From the NCBI GenBank assembly GCA_026390735.1, contig JAPLFJ010000056.1:1-55872 (forward strand): a DNA stretch of 55,872 bases, in the 5' to 3' direction. Source of the stretch: Ignavibacteriota bacterium. GTDB lineage: Bacteria > Bacteroidota > Ignavibacteria > Tepidaquicellales > Tepidaquicellaceae. The position numbers and the translations under genes are program-made. Positions 33,602 to 42,310 of the stretch are shown here, piece after piece (position 1 is the first letter of the stretch; every line of letters begins with the position of its first letter). The notes beneath the pieces are model-generated. The model was not told the origin of the DNA. It saw only the letters and a program-made list of their open reading frames with translations, and did no database searches.

Positions 33602-34282
33602 ATGCGAAAAATTGTATTATTAATACTTATTTATTTCATTTATCAGATTAGTTACGGTCAAAATTATCTAAATGGTTATGGGAAATCTTATCCCATTGAA
33701 GGGAAGTATGATAAATCATTTAATTCTTTTTTAAAAAAGCTAAAAACTGCAATAGAAAATTACGATCAAAATTATATCTATTCTATCGTTGATCTTGATA
33801 TTGATCTCGGTCCGGAATCAAATGGAAGAGGTATTTGGGAATTTAAATCAGTATATGACCTAAGTGATGTAAATTGCGTTTTTTGGAGTTTAAATAAAAG
33901 AGTATTATCCTGGGGTGGGAGTAAATCAAATTATCAAAATGTATTTCATTTTCCTTCCGAAGAAATATGGGATAAATATTCTTATTTGACAAATGGTGTC
34001 TTAAGTCAAAATATATTTAGTATCGGTATAGCCATAGGTGATAAAGTCCCGGTTTATTTTAGCCCTAATGAAAATTCAAATATAGAAGGTTATCTAAATT
34101 TTGAAGTTGTTGAGATAGTAAATTTTATTCGTGACGAATGGAGTAAAATTCAAATGGCAAACAACAAAAATGGTTTTGTCAGAAAAAATGATTTATATGA
34201 ATTCTTAGGTGATTATTGCATAGAGTTTAAGAAAAAGAACAATAAATGGGTAATATCACTTTTTTGTAGAACCAGTATATAG
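33602..34282 (+). CDS. Exported SH3-domain protein
   Basis: 226 residues with a signal peptide (cleaved near QISYGQ). The C-terminal half is a bacterial SH3 module: KVPVYFSPNENSNIEGYLNF, VEIVNFIRDEWSKIQMANN and KNGFVRKNDLYEFLGDY, with the classic W-x-K-I and G-F-V-x-x-x-D-L positions. Bacterial SH3 domains usually bind cell-wall peptides. The N-terminal half (FKSVYDLSDVNCVFWSLNKR) is not recognised. Starts 10 bp after the XAC2610-like gene and is probably cotranscribed. Confidence 0.7.
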   Translation: MRKIVLLILIYFIYQISYGQNYLNGYGKSYPIEGKYDKSFNSFLKKLKTAIENYDQNYIYSIVDLDIDLGPESNGRGIWEFKSVYDLSDVNCVFWSLNKRVLSWGGSKSNYQNVFHFPSEEIWDKYSYLTNGVLSQNIFSIGIAIGDKVPVYFSPNENSNIEGYLNFEVVEIVNFIRDEWSKIQMANNKNGFVRKNDLYEFLGDYCIEFKKKNNKWVISLFCRTSI

Positions 34283-34337
34283 AAAATATATTTTTATAAA
34301 TACTTAATTCAGATAATTTAACATTTAACAAGCTTTT

Positions 34338-35900
34338 ATGGAATATAAAAAATACTCAAAAGAAGAACTTGAATTAATATTAGAACTTGATTTTACAAAG
34401 TTTTTAAAATTATCTGCTTATCATAAAGAGAATAATTCTGATTACTTCAATTCGGTTATAGTCCCGTTTTATATGGAACAAAAGAAATTGGGTAACATTC
34501 CTGATTATAATTCTTCCAATACTAAGGAAAATGAAACAATCAATAAATCTCAGCAATTTGATGATAAGAAAGCAAACATAAAGGGCATTCAAAGCAATAT
34601 TAAGTTTCACAATGCCGTTGAACTGGAAAATATAGCCATCTCAGATGAAAATAGGTTTAAAATTTTAATGACATATTATTATGAAAATGACTACGAATTC
34701 TTCGAAAAGACAGTTCTTCCAATAATAAAGAAAACAAAAAGCAAAAACACAAACGAATCCAATATTGACTATTTTAGTATTCCTGGAAATTCAACATCTG
34801 ATCATGTTAAGAATGACTTAAGCGAGCCTATTAAATATTTAAACGAATATAAACCGAATAACAGAATTAATCACAAGCCCCGACAAAACATATCTAAGAA
34901 AATTATTATGATAAGCATAAGTGCTTCAATTATTATTGTAGCATCTTTAGTTTATTACTTTGCTATTTATAATACTAACTACAGTCAAGCGATAAGGAAC
35001 TTAAAAAACAAAGAATATTCAATAGCATTAGTCAAATTAGGCATTATTGATACAACAAGTTTGCAATTCCAAAAACACAAATCTAAATATTTTTATGCTC
35101 AGGGTGGCTCTTTTTTGGAGTTAAATAAGATTAGGGAAGCGTATTTTAGTTTAATGAAGGTTGATAGTAATGACGAGTTCTTTAGTGATGCGAAAGAACT
35201 AATTTTAAAAATTGATACTGATCCTAAATTGATTTATCAGAAGGCATTAGACCATTTGTCTTTTGAAGAATATAACTTAGCTTTAATTGACCTTAAAAAA
35301 ATTAAATCAAATGATAATAACTTCACACAATCACAAAGCAAACTTGCATTTATAAATGGCGTTTTAGAATATAATAATAGCAACTATGAAAATGCAAACA
35401 CATTCTTTCAGCAAGTTAATAAATCAGATGAATACTATTATAAGATAGTGGAGTTGCAGCCACAAATTGATGAATATTTAAGGGCAAAAGCAGACAAAGA
35501 AACAAATTTATATTTTGCCAAATTTCTCCTGAGAACCGCTGATGAGATTCAAGATGAATTCCAATTAATGAGTCAGAGAAACACATATGATTACACAAAG
35601 CTAACTTATTTACCAAGATTAATATCATTAAGATCCAGTATAAATGGATATACTTATGATGCAAAGAATAAGAACAAGGATTTAATAGAATTTAAAAAAA
35701 TGATTCTAAGTTGGGTTAATTCTTATATTAAATATGGGGAATACATTGGTGATTATGGGTATAAATCAAATTATCAGCCTCAAAGTATGTGGAATAATTA
35801 TGGTTATATAATAAACAGTGAAAAGGAAAATGGTCTTAATTTACACCAAAAGATAATTAAGAAATGTAAAACTATAAAATCTTCTTTTGACATTAATTAA
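34338..35900 (+). CDS. Membrane protein with C-terminal TPR-like domain
   Basis: 520 residues. The N-terminal cytoplasmic part holds two copies of a roughly 35-residue repeat: FTKFLKLSAYHKENNSDYFN followed by SVIVPFYMEQKK, and NRFKILMTYYYENDYEFFEK followed by TVLPIIKKTK. One transmembrane helix follows at about 190-212 (IIMISISASIIIVASLVYYF). The rest is helical with TPR-like units (YSQAIRNLKNKEYSIALVKL; ALDHLSFEEYNLALIDLKKI; NGVLEYNNSNYENANTFF). It resembles bacterial membrane TPR scaffolds. No enzymatic motif is seen. Role in the island unknown. Confidence 0.7.
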   Translation: MEYKKYSKEELELILELDFTKFLKLSAYHKENNSDYFNSVIVPFYMEQKKLGNIPDYNSSNTKENETINKSQQFDDKKANIKGIQSNIKFHNAVELENIAISDENRFKILMTYYYENDYEFFEKTVLPIIKKTKSKNTNESNIDYFSIPGNSTSDHVKNDLSEPIKYLNEYKPNNRINHKPRQNISKKIIMISISASIIIVASLVYYFAIYNTNYSQAIRNLKNKEYSIALVKLGIIDTTSLQFQKHKSKYFYAQGGSFLELNKIREAYFSLMKVDSNDEFFSDAKELILKIDTDPKLIYQKALDHLSFEEYNLALIDLKKIKSNDNNFTQSQSKLAFINGVLEYNNSNYENANTFFQQVNKSDEYYYKIVELQPQIDEYLRAKADKETNLYFAKFLLRTADEIQDEFQLMSQRNTYDYTKLTYLPRLISLRSSINGYTYDAKNKNKDLIEFKKMILSWVNSYIKYGEYIGDYGYKSNYQPQSMWNNYGYIINSEKENGLNLHQKIIKKCKTIKSSFDIN

Positions 35901-35924
35901 TAATATCGATGTAAATTTGAATTA

Positions 35925-36536
35925 ATGAAAACAATATTATCTGGCTTCATATTTTTAATGTTGGTTGGTTTATCTTGTAAAGAAAACAAAAAATTCTATG
36001 TATCTGGTTCTGACAATGGTTTTGATTCTGATTCGATAAAAAGTGTATCTGCCGAAAAATACTTTAAACCGGAAAGAGAGTTGAATGATTATGTAAAAAT
36101 TGACACTAATGTTTGTATTTATAATTCTCGTCTTATATCCCCAATTATTGGTTATTTAAAAATTAGCGGTGACATCCCAACTGTAAAAATTGAAACCTAT
36201 TTTGATACAACAATGATTTTGGAAGTATGATTGGAGTATCTAAATATTGTTGATTCTTCAACCAGTAAATTGATACAAAAGATAAGTACATCAGATATAC
36301 AAGTAAACATGAATAAGGGTGAGAATCCTATTTCTTTTACAGAATTACACTTTAATTATTACAATCTTGACGAATATATAGATATTTATCTTTTGCAGGA
36401 TTGTGGTGCTCATGTTCCTTGCGCTGGGTATTATTTCTTATATGGTAAATCTAACGGCAAATATATTTAAGCAAAAGAGTATGGAAACCTAGTTGATTTC
36501 TTTAGAGTTGCTTTTTGCGATTTTAAGGATAGATAA
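35925..36536 (+). pseudogene. Broken copy of the lipoprotein at 37750
   Basis: One reading frame with two internal stops: TGA at 36228-36230 and TAA at 36468-36470, ending at TAA 36534. Translation through them aligns with the intact 274-residue lipoprotein: shared SCKENK lipobox region, IGYLKI, IQKIS, FTE-HF-YYN, CGAH-PC-G-YFLY and KY-AKEY. The frame then ends about 70 residues short of the homologue. The two stops and the truncation mark it as a decaying duplicate. A peptide from the first 101 codons could still be exported. Confidence 0.8.
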
Positions 36537-36621
36537 TGCTGGATTTGCAAACTAAACAATTGTAATAGTTCGTTATAATAATATGACTTAATAAATTGTA
36601 AATTTAATTAATACAATCATT

Positions 36622-37563
36622 ATGAAAACAATACTTATTTTTTGTAGTTTTTCACTTTTTGTGATATTTATGTGTTTTGGGTGTGGTGACAAAGTAAATG
36701 TAATAGAAACATCAAAACCAAATAACCAAACACCTCCAGAAAACTTAGTTCAGAAACAAATATCTCCAGAAAAATATTTCGAATATTCAAGTAATGCTCC
36801 TGTTACTAGGGAAATTGAATCGCCCTCAAAATCAAATAGAAAAGCAGATGAAAAAATACCGGATGTTAAAGACCAGCGGTTGATAATAAGGACAGGAATA
36901 TTAGATGTTGAGGTTGACAAATATGATGAATATGGAAATAATATTTTTTCCATTTTGAAAAAATACAATGGATATATTGTAAATAATAAAACTACCCAAA
37001 GTATAAATGAAAGTAAATCAGGTACTATTGTAATGAAATTTCCCTCTGAAATATTTGATGAGTTAATATTTGAAGTTAGTAAAATTGGAAAAGTATTAAA
37101 TTTAAATGTTCAAGCAACTGATGTTACTGATGAATTCATTGATTTAGTGGCAAGAGAAAAGACACAAAAAGAATTGGAGCATCGAATTCTTCAACTGCTT
37201 AACAACAAATCTTCAAAGTTATTAGATGTATTCGAAATAGAAGAAAAGCTTGCATCTGTAAGACAAAAGATTGAAAGTATTGATGGAAAAATTAAACTGA
37301 TGAAAGCACAATCAAGTTATTCTACACTCACTTTAAATATCAAAGAACAAACTTTAAAAACTCCCACTATAGCGCAAGGTGGTATTTTATATGAGCTTAA
37401 ACAGGCGTTTAAAAACGGATTATCGGGATTAACAAAAATAGTTGTATTTCTTGTAACAGTTTCAATTTCGGTATTTCCTGTCATAGTTATTGCTTTAGCA
37501 ATATATTGGATTATCAGAAAGTATAAAGCGAGAAAGGGTTTGCTAATAAAATCCGAGAAGTAA
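36622..37563 (+). CDS. DUF4349 family lipoprotein
   Basis: 313 residues. Lipoprotein signal ending CFGC (Cys21), a low-complexity linker, then the DUF4349 core: DQRLIIRTGILDVEVDKYDE, KYNGYIVN, GTIVMKFPSEIFDELIFEVS, KVLNLNVQATDVTDEFIDL, a coiled coil (about 175-235, LDVFEIEEKLASVRQKIESI) and SSYSTLTLNIKEQ. It ends with a C-terminal transmembrane helix (IVVFLVTVSISVFPVIVIAL) and a basic tail. The family occurs in many phyla and its function is unsettled; the coiled coil and terminal helix suggest an envelope-spanning or sensory role. Confidence 0.82.
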   Translation: MKTILIFCSFSLFVIFMCFGCGDKVNVIETSKPNNQTPPENLVQKQISPEKYFEYSSNAPVTREIESPSKSNRKADEKIPDVKDQRLIIRTGILDVEVDKYDEYGNNIFSILKKYNGYIVNNKTTQSINESKSGTIVMKFPSEIFDELIFEVSKIGKVLNLNVQATDVTDEFIDLVAREKTQKELEHRILQLLNNKSSKLLDVFEIEEKLASVRQKIESIDGKIKLMKAQSSYSTLTLNIKEQTLKTPTIAQGGILYELKQAFKNGLSGLTKIVVFLVTVSISVFPVIVIALAIYWIIRKYKARKGLLIKSEK

Positions 37564-37749
37564 TATTCTATACTAATATTTTAGCGTCTAAAGATAGTCA
37601 GAGAATATTGTTTAAATAGTCTTTAAAAATATAGTTAGAAATTGAGTTTGATAATATTTAAAATAATTAAGAATAAAATTTAACGGCAAAAAGAAACTAA
37701 TTGGAAGCATCTTTTGATAGTAATTTACTGAATAAATCAATATTACATT

Positions 37750-38574
37750 ATGAAACTATTAATATTTTACATTATTATAATTGTGCTGTTCACAATATCT
37801 TGCAAAGAAAATAAACCAGCACTAATTTCAGATACAGTTGTTTTTAAAGATTCTTTGATAATTAAATCTGACACTTTGAGAAAAAGTAATGACACCAATA
37901 TCAAAGTAAAAGATTATGAAATAATCAATACGGAAACTTGCATGGATGGAAATTCTCCAACAATTGGATACTTAAAAATTGGCAAAAATATTCCTACCGC
38001 AAAAATAATTCCTCATTATAAAACGCCCTATGATTTCATGGAATCATTACTATCTGTAAGTATTTTTGATTCTTCAAGTGGAAGACAGATTCAAAAAATA
38101 AGTCCACATGATGTCTATCCTCGAAAAGGAACGGCATATGATACTGTTACTTTTACAGAAATACATTTTGACTATTACAACTTTGACGATTATATGGACA
38201 TTTTTATTTTGCAGACCTGTGGTGCTCACGGTCCCTGTTACGGATTTTATTTCTTATATGACAAAAATAAGGGCAAATATGTCTATGCAAAAGAATACTC
38301 TTCATTATTTGAAATATCAGTTGATAAAAAGAAAAAATTAATTTATGATTGTTCAAGTTCTGGCAATGGTTATTGGACATATAGGACCTATGAATTAAAA
38401 GGAAATAAACCTTATTTAATTGAAGATGAATCTTTAATACGAATTGACACAGATCATAATTCAGAATTGTTTCGTTATGTCCGCAGGTTGCGAAATTCAC
38501 AAGGCAAATTTGTAAAGGTGGAAGTTTTTGATACTTCGCAATTTATTGGACCAAAATATTTTAAGGAAGATTAA
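37750..38574 (+). CDS. XAC2610-type lipoprotein
   Basis: 274 residues. Lipobox TISC (Cys18). The central portion, HFDYYNFDDYMDIFILQTCG followed by AHGPCYGFYFLYDKN, and the C-terminal YDCSSSGNGYWTYRTYELKG resemble the XAC2610 group, with the DxxxFDDxxD element as in the protein at 32923. It is the intact relative of the pseudogene at 35925. It may be a periplasmic inhibitor or sensor; that is inference. A gap of 186 bp with no visible gene precedes it. Confidence 0.65.
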   Translation: MKLLIFYIIIIVLFTISCKENKPALISDTVVFKDSLIIKSDTLRKSNDTNIKVKDYEIINTETCMDGNSPTIGYLKIGKNIPTAKIIPHYKTPYDFMESLLSVSIFDSSSGRQIQKISPHDVYPRKGTAYDTVTFTEIHFDYYNFDDYMDIFILQTCGAHGPCYGFYFLYDKNKGKYVYAKEYSSLFEISVDKKKKLIYDCSSSGNGYWTYRTYELKGNKPYLIEDESLIRIDTDHNSELFRYVRRLRNSQGKFVKVEVFDTSQFIGPKYFKED

Positions 38575-38630
38575 ATAGCTTAAATATAGTAATATCAAAT
38601 AATCTTTTTATTCTAATTAAAATCACGAAA

Positions 38631-39740
38631 ATGAAATATTTTAAAATAAACAACGTTGTCGCTTTTTACAAACCCTCCTTTATAATTTCCATTATAATAT
38701 ATATAGTCTTTTGTAATATTTGTTACTCGCAAGCATTATGGGAAAAAATTGTCATTCCTCAGGATAATTATGGTATTTGTTTGGAGTGTATTCAATCATT
38801 AGTTGTAATTGATTCTACACTTTATGCAAGTGTTTGTGATGACAACGGCATGTATTATTCTTCTGATTTAGGTGCTAATTGGTCGTCTTTGAGAGATATT
38901 CAAAGTCTGATTTTTGGAAGGTATGATCCTGCTGACCAATCAAAAAAATATCCATATTGTGTAAAATTATTTTCATTTAATGATAATTTGAAATACCTTT
39001 GTTTAGGCATTGTTAATAGAGGTTTAAACAATGGTATGTTTTGTGAATCCTTGCTTTTATCCTCGAATAACGGAGAGAACTGGTATATGGAAAAAATTAA
39101 AAATGATTTGAATATTAAATCGATTTTGGTTGATGGAGATAATATTTTTATATCTGATTATTATTACGGTATATTTCTGTCACGTGACAAAGGTGTTACT
39201 TGGGATAACATTTATATGTTTTATAATACTGATGACGGTTCTGAATGTAAAGGATATACAAATTCTTTAATTAAATTAAGCAATAAATTATTTGTTGATG
39301 TATATTGGGGTTATGTTTTGTCATCCTCGGACTATGGTTTAAGTTGGAATATTATTTTTAAAACTCCTCATCCAAGAACCACAAGTGAATTAATAAACAT
39401 GGGGAATACTGAAATTACTGTTTTTAAGTCTATTAAATCAAATTTATACGTGGTCGCAGGCGGTCAAATATTTATGTCAAATGACTTAGGGAATAATTGG
39501 GTAAAATATTCAACCAATCAATTTAGGGGGGTAATTAGTGATATCGCAATATGGAATGATTATTTAATTGCATCGACTTATAATGGAATATACATATATT
39601 ACAATTCCAAGTGGTTTCCTGTCGGTTTGCAAGGTAATGATATCAATTCGTTGACTATCGTAAGAGACTGCTTGCTTGCCAAAGGATGGTCTTTGTGGAA
39701 ATGCAAACTGAGTGATATAATAATTCCCTTTCTGCATTAA
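38631..39740 (+). CDS. Exported Asp-box beta-propeller protein
   Basis: 369 residues with an N-terminal export signal (SIIIYIVFCNICYSQ). Five Asp-box (BNR) motifs are visible: SSDLGANW, SSNNGENW, SRDKGVTW, SSDYGLSW and SNDLGNNW. The fold is therefore a sortilin/YCF48-like beta-propeller. Such domains in Ignavibacteria and relatives are often secreted with a C-terminal sorting signal; none is present here. No glycosidase catalytic residues can be assigned. Confidence 0.72.
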   Translation: MKYFKINNVVAFYKPSFIISIIIYIVFCNICYSQALWEKIVIPQDNYGICLECIQSLVVIDSTLYASVCDDNGMYYSSDLGANWSSLRDIQSLIFGRYDPADQSKKYPYCVKLFSFNDNLKYLCLGIVNRGLNNGMFCESLLLSSNNGENWYMEKIKNDLNIKSILVDGDNIFISDYYYGIFLSRDKGVTWDNIYMFYNTDDGSECKGYTNSLIKLSNKLFVDVYWGYVLSSSDYGLSWNIIFKTPHPRTTSELINMGNTEITVFKSIKSNLYVVAGGQIFMSNDLGNNWVKYSTNQFRGVISDIAIWNDYLIASTYNGIYIYYNSKWFPVGLQGNDINSLTIVRDCLLAKGWSLWKCKLSDIIIPFLH

Positions 39741-39759
39741 ATATCTTGCAAAAACAAAA

Positions 39760-40662
39760 ATGAGAATAATTTTAATTATCCTATCATTAATTGCAATAAA
39801 CATTACAACTGCTCAGGATATCGAGCAGATATCCAAATGGAAAAGCTATCCGGTTCCTAAAAATATTGATACTCTTAAAGAAATATTTAAAATGGATATC
39901 GAGGTAATTACTTTTGGTAAAAGTAATGATATCACTGAACAATCGAAAATGAATACTGGAAATGCTAAAAAAAACGAGTATTATTATTTGTATACACAGA
40001 ATAGTGAAGTTATGGTAACATCAAAAAGGCCTTTTAATCCAAAGGAAGACAAAATCTTAGCTGAATTGAATAATCCCATTAATCTTTATATTAACCCTTG
40101 CTCGGATTATGTGTTTATGAAAGTCGATGATGGATATTTATATGGTTATGATAATGGTGAATTTGGTGGATGTTTAAAGTGGTATGGTCTAAACGGAAAT
40201 GGGGTTTATTTGGTATCAGATCAAAGTACAAGACAAATAATTAAGTGCGATAACAGAATTTATGCTTCTTATGGTTTATCACAAAGTTTTACAAATGCGT
40301 ATATTACCTTAGATGATGGAAGTATTATCGAATATTTAAAGAATATCGAAAATTGCAGCATTATAGAAATTTATAAACAAAACGATAAATGGCTGACAAA
40401 AGAATATTTTAACACATATTATCAAATAGAGTTTATGTCTTTAGATTCACAGAATAATATCATTGTGTTAAATAGGAATAGTTTGCTAAAGGTTAATAAT
40501 GATTTATCTGTAGATTCATTGGGAAATCAGTTTTTTTGGAATAATCATTTTAATCCAAAATCTTTGTTAATTGATAATAATATTATATATGTAAGTTTCA
40601 GAAATTTCGTTTATAAATACGATTTAATTAGTAAATCCGAATCCATCTTAAGAAGGAACTGA
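39760..40662 (+). CDS. Exported protein, possible beta-propeller
   Basis: 300 residues with a signal peptide (ILIILSLIAINITTAQ). The mature protein is beta-rich with repeats of the form Y-x-Y-D/N-x-G (YLYGYDNGEFGG, NGVYLVSDQSTRQIIKCDNR, YITLDDGSIIEYL, YVSFRNFVYKYDL), consistent with a propeller, but I do not recognise a family. Starts 19 bp after the Asp-box gene. It is the last gene of the exported-protein island; 40663-41233 follows without a gene of normal size. Confidence 0.55.
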   Translation: MRIILIILSLIAINITTAQDIEQISKWKSYPVPKNIDTLKEIFKMDIEVITFGKSNDITEQSKMNTGNAKKNEYYYLYTQNSEVMVTSKRPFNPKEDKILAELNNPINLYINPCSDYVFMKVDDGYLYGYDNGEFGGCLKWYGLNGNGVYLVSDQSTRQIIKCDNRIYASYGLSQSFTNAYITLDDGSIIEYLKNIENCSIIEIYKQNDKWLTKEYFNTYYQIEFMSLDSQNNIIVLNRNSLLKVNNDLSVDSLGNQFFWNNHFNPKSLLIDNNIIYVSFRNFVYKYDLISKSESILRRN

Positions 40663-40973
40663 AGCTTTAGATTCTTTTTAGTTTAAAGTCTATTTTCACT
40701 GTTTTTAAAAAATAGTTGAAATTTTTGAGTAATTATACCCTCACAAATTGAATATCATAAAAACCTTATTTTTGAGTAAATTTCTCACTTTTCTCTGACT
40801 ACAATCCAATTTTTTGGAAATTTATTTCTCTTTAACTATATTGTATTCATAGTAGTTAACCCATTTTCAACTTTCATGTCAACATTTTTTGGTATATTTA
40901 TATAAATTTTAAACTTTATAAAGCTTAAACAATTGCAAAAACCGTACCATAATTGCTATTGATAAAACATATA

Positions 40974-41003
40974 TTTGCATTTATTTTGAATTCTTTATAT
41001 TTG
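40974..41003 (+). promoter_or_regulatory. Bacteroidota-type promoter upstream of the sigma-like gene
   Basis: TTTG at 40974-40977, an 18-nt spacer and TATATTTG at 40996-41003 match the -33 TTTG / -7 TAnnTTTG consensus well. Transcription would start near 41010, leaving a 5' leader of roughly 220 nt before the HTH gene at 41234. The rest of 40663-41233 is AT-rich with no other recognised feature except the mini-frame at 41129. Confidence 0.6.
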
Positions 41004-41128
41004 TTTTAGAAGGTAGCTTTTCTTTACTGCGAAATTGCGGTTATTTAGGCATTCTATAGAAAACACCGAAATTCCAGTTTCTTCAATTTAAGAGATAATC
41101 ATTAACACTTAAACATAAAGGAGTAAAA

Positions 41129-41155
41129 ATGAACCAGCAATTCATATTTATCTAG
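41129..41155 (+). other. Eight-codon mini-frame with strong Shine-Dalgarno
   Basis: AAAGGAG at 41117-41123 stands 5 nt before an ATG that encodes MNQQFIFI and stops at TAG (41153-41155). Strong Shine-Dalgarno sequences are rare in this window. It lies inside the long leader of the gene at 41234, so a leader peptide is possible; the start of a decayed gene is the simpler alternative. Confidence 0.4.
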
Positions 41156-41233
41156 TTTTTGCTATTATTCCAAATTTTTCAATAATTGAAGAGATTTTGA
41201 AGAGAAATACATAGAATTCAAAATACTAACAAA

Positions 41234-41941
41234 ATGGGACAATCTAATACCCCAAATCGATCGAACGTATCAAAATACTTCGATATTTTATTAAAAGAGA
41301 AAAATTTAACTGAGAAAGGGAAATTACTTAAGAATTTGTTTAGTAGTCCTCAATTAATGAATAAACTTTTTGAAAACACCAAAAAATATTTTGATGGTAT
41401 GGTATTTCAAGGTTTTCACTGTTCTCATTTTGACATTATCAGTGTTACAGTTTTAAAATTACTTACTGGTTCAAGAAAATGGAACACAGTTAAATTTCCT
41501 AACGCATATTTTCAGGTTTTGCATGTATTTAAAAGTGAAATAAGTAACCATAATTCATCCCTTAAAAATAAACTTACCGATAACAAAGGTCTTGAAAATG
41601 GTGGAACAATTTCATCAGATGATATTGATAGTTATTCATCATCATTGGAAAAAATGCAATTTTGTGAAGAAAGCATTTATAGTAAAAATTTATTAGAAAT
41701 ATTCAATAAGCATGATCAATCAATTCACGAATTAGTAGATTATTGTGAATCACAATTAGAAGAAGCAGGTAAAATTGAAGAACTTGAAGTATTCAAGTTA
41801 TGGAGATTGGGTGACAAAAACCAAAAGATGGCAAAGGAATTAAATATTTCTGTGAAAGAAGTATCAAACAGAAAAAGAAGAATATTATATTTCTTTGATG
41901 CTATACCTGATTTAAAGAAACGATGGCTTTCAATCAAATAA
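41234..41941 (+). CDS. Sigma-like HTH regulatory protein
   Basis: 235 residues and no signal peptide. The C-terminus (about 195-232: FKLWRLGDKNQKMAKELNIS followed by VKEVSNRKRRILYFFD) is a sigma region-4-like HTH. The middle contains FDIISVTVLKLLTGSRKWN and a serine/aspartate-rich linker. The N-terminal half is not a canonical sigma region 2, so it may be a highly diverged ECF-type factor or a regulator using only the region-4 fold. Preceded by a strong promoter and a long leader, followed by a strong terminator: a single-gene unit at the island edge. Confidence 0.6.
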   Translation: MGQSNTPNRSNVSKYFDILLKEKNLTEKGKLLKNLFSSPQLMNKLFENTKKYFDGMVFQGFHCSHFDIISVTVLKLLTGSRKWNTVKFPNAYFQVLHVFKSEISNHNSSLKNKLTDNKGLENGGTISSDDIDSYSSSLEKMQFCEESIYSKNLLEIFNKHDQSIHELVDYCESQLEEAGKIEELEVFKLWRLGDKNQKMAKELNISVKEVSNRKRRILYFFDAIPDLKKRWLSIK

Positions 41942-41961
41942 TTTATTCGCTTAAAATCAAT

Positions 41962-41996
41962 ACAGCCGCCTTTTCCCAAAGGCGGCTGTTTTATTT
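41962..41996 (+). terminator. Strong intrinsic terminator
   Basis: Perfect 12-bp stem ACAGCCGCCTTT/AAAGGCGGCTGT (41962-41973, 41978-41989) with loop TCCC, followed by TTTATTTT. It ends the unit at 41234. Confidence 0.93.
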
Positions 41997-41999
41997 TCT

Positions 42000-42120
42000 A
42001 TACTGCTTTTATACTAAAATGATACTGCCTCGATACTAAAAATATACTGAAATGATACTAAAAGTATACTGAAAAGATACCATCATCATGCCATCATCAA
42101 CCCATCACTATACTGAAACA
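42000..42120. repeat. 11-bp tandem array, eleven in-phase units
   Basis: Eleven consecutive 11-mers with no gaps fill exactly 121 bp. The consensus is ATACTRAAANN: ATACTGCTTTT, ATACTAAAATG, ATACTGCCTCG, ATACTAAAAAT, ATACTGAAATG, ATACTAAAAGT, ATACTGAAAAG, then degenerate ATACCATCATC, ATGCCATCATC, AACCCATCACT, and a last ATACTGAAACA. One unit per helical turn puts each on the same face of the DNA. ATACTAAAATA occurs again at 42246-42256, before glnA. The rest of 42121-42310 holds the hairpin at 42160-42180, a pyrimidine-rich stretch and CACGTG at 42258-42263. Confidence 0.85.
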
Positions 42121-42159
42121 CCTTCCGCGTTCTTTGTCGAAGATTCGCAGCGGAGAACG

Positions 42160-42180
42160 TCCGCCGTTTTGCTGGGCGGA
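42160..42180. repeat. TCCGCC/GGCGGA dispersed hairpin
   Basis: TCCGCC and GGCGGA arms around GTTTTGCTG. The copy at 285-305 has the same arms and an almost identical 9-nt loop (ATCTTGCTG). The upstream CGTTCTTTGTCGAAGA (42128-42143) also resembles CGTTCTTTGGACGAAGA at 148-164, so a longer module is shared with the start of the window. Confidence 0.7.
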
Positions 42181-42310
42181 TCACTCATTCACTCTTTCAC
42201 CCTCTCACTTTCTCACTATCCAAATTCCATTCTGCTTCATTTTATATACTAAAATATCACGTGTATTTTTATTATCTTGCCTTAACTAAAGAAACAATAA
42301 ATCAAACATA

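Noticed and set aside
36228-36230. TGA as a recoded codon (selenocysteine or alternative code)
   Set aside because: The aligned residue in the homologue is not Cys, a second stop (TAA) follows, and genes elsewhere end normally in TGA. Pseudogene decay is simpler.
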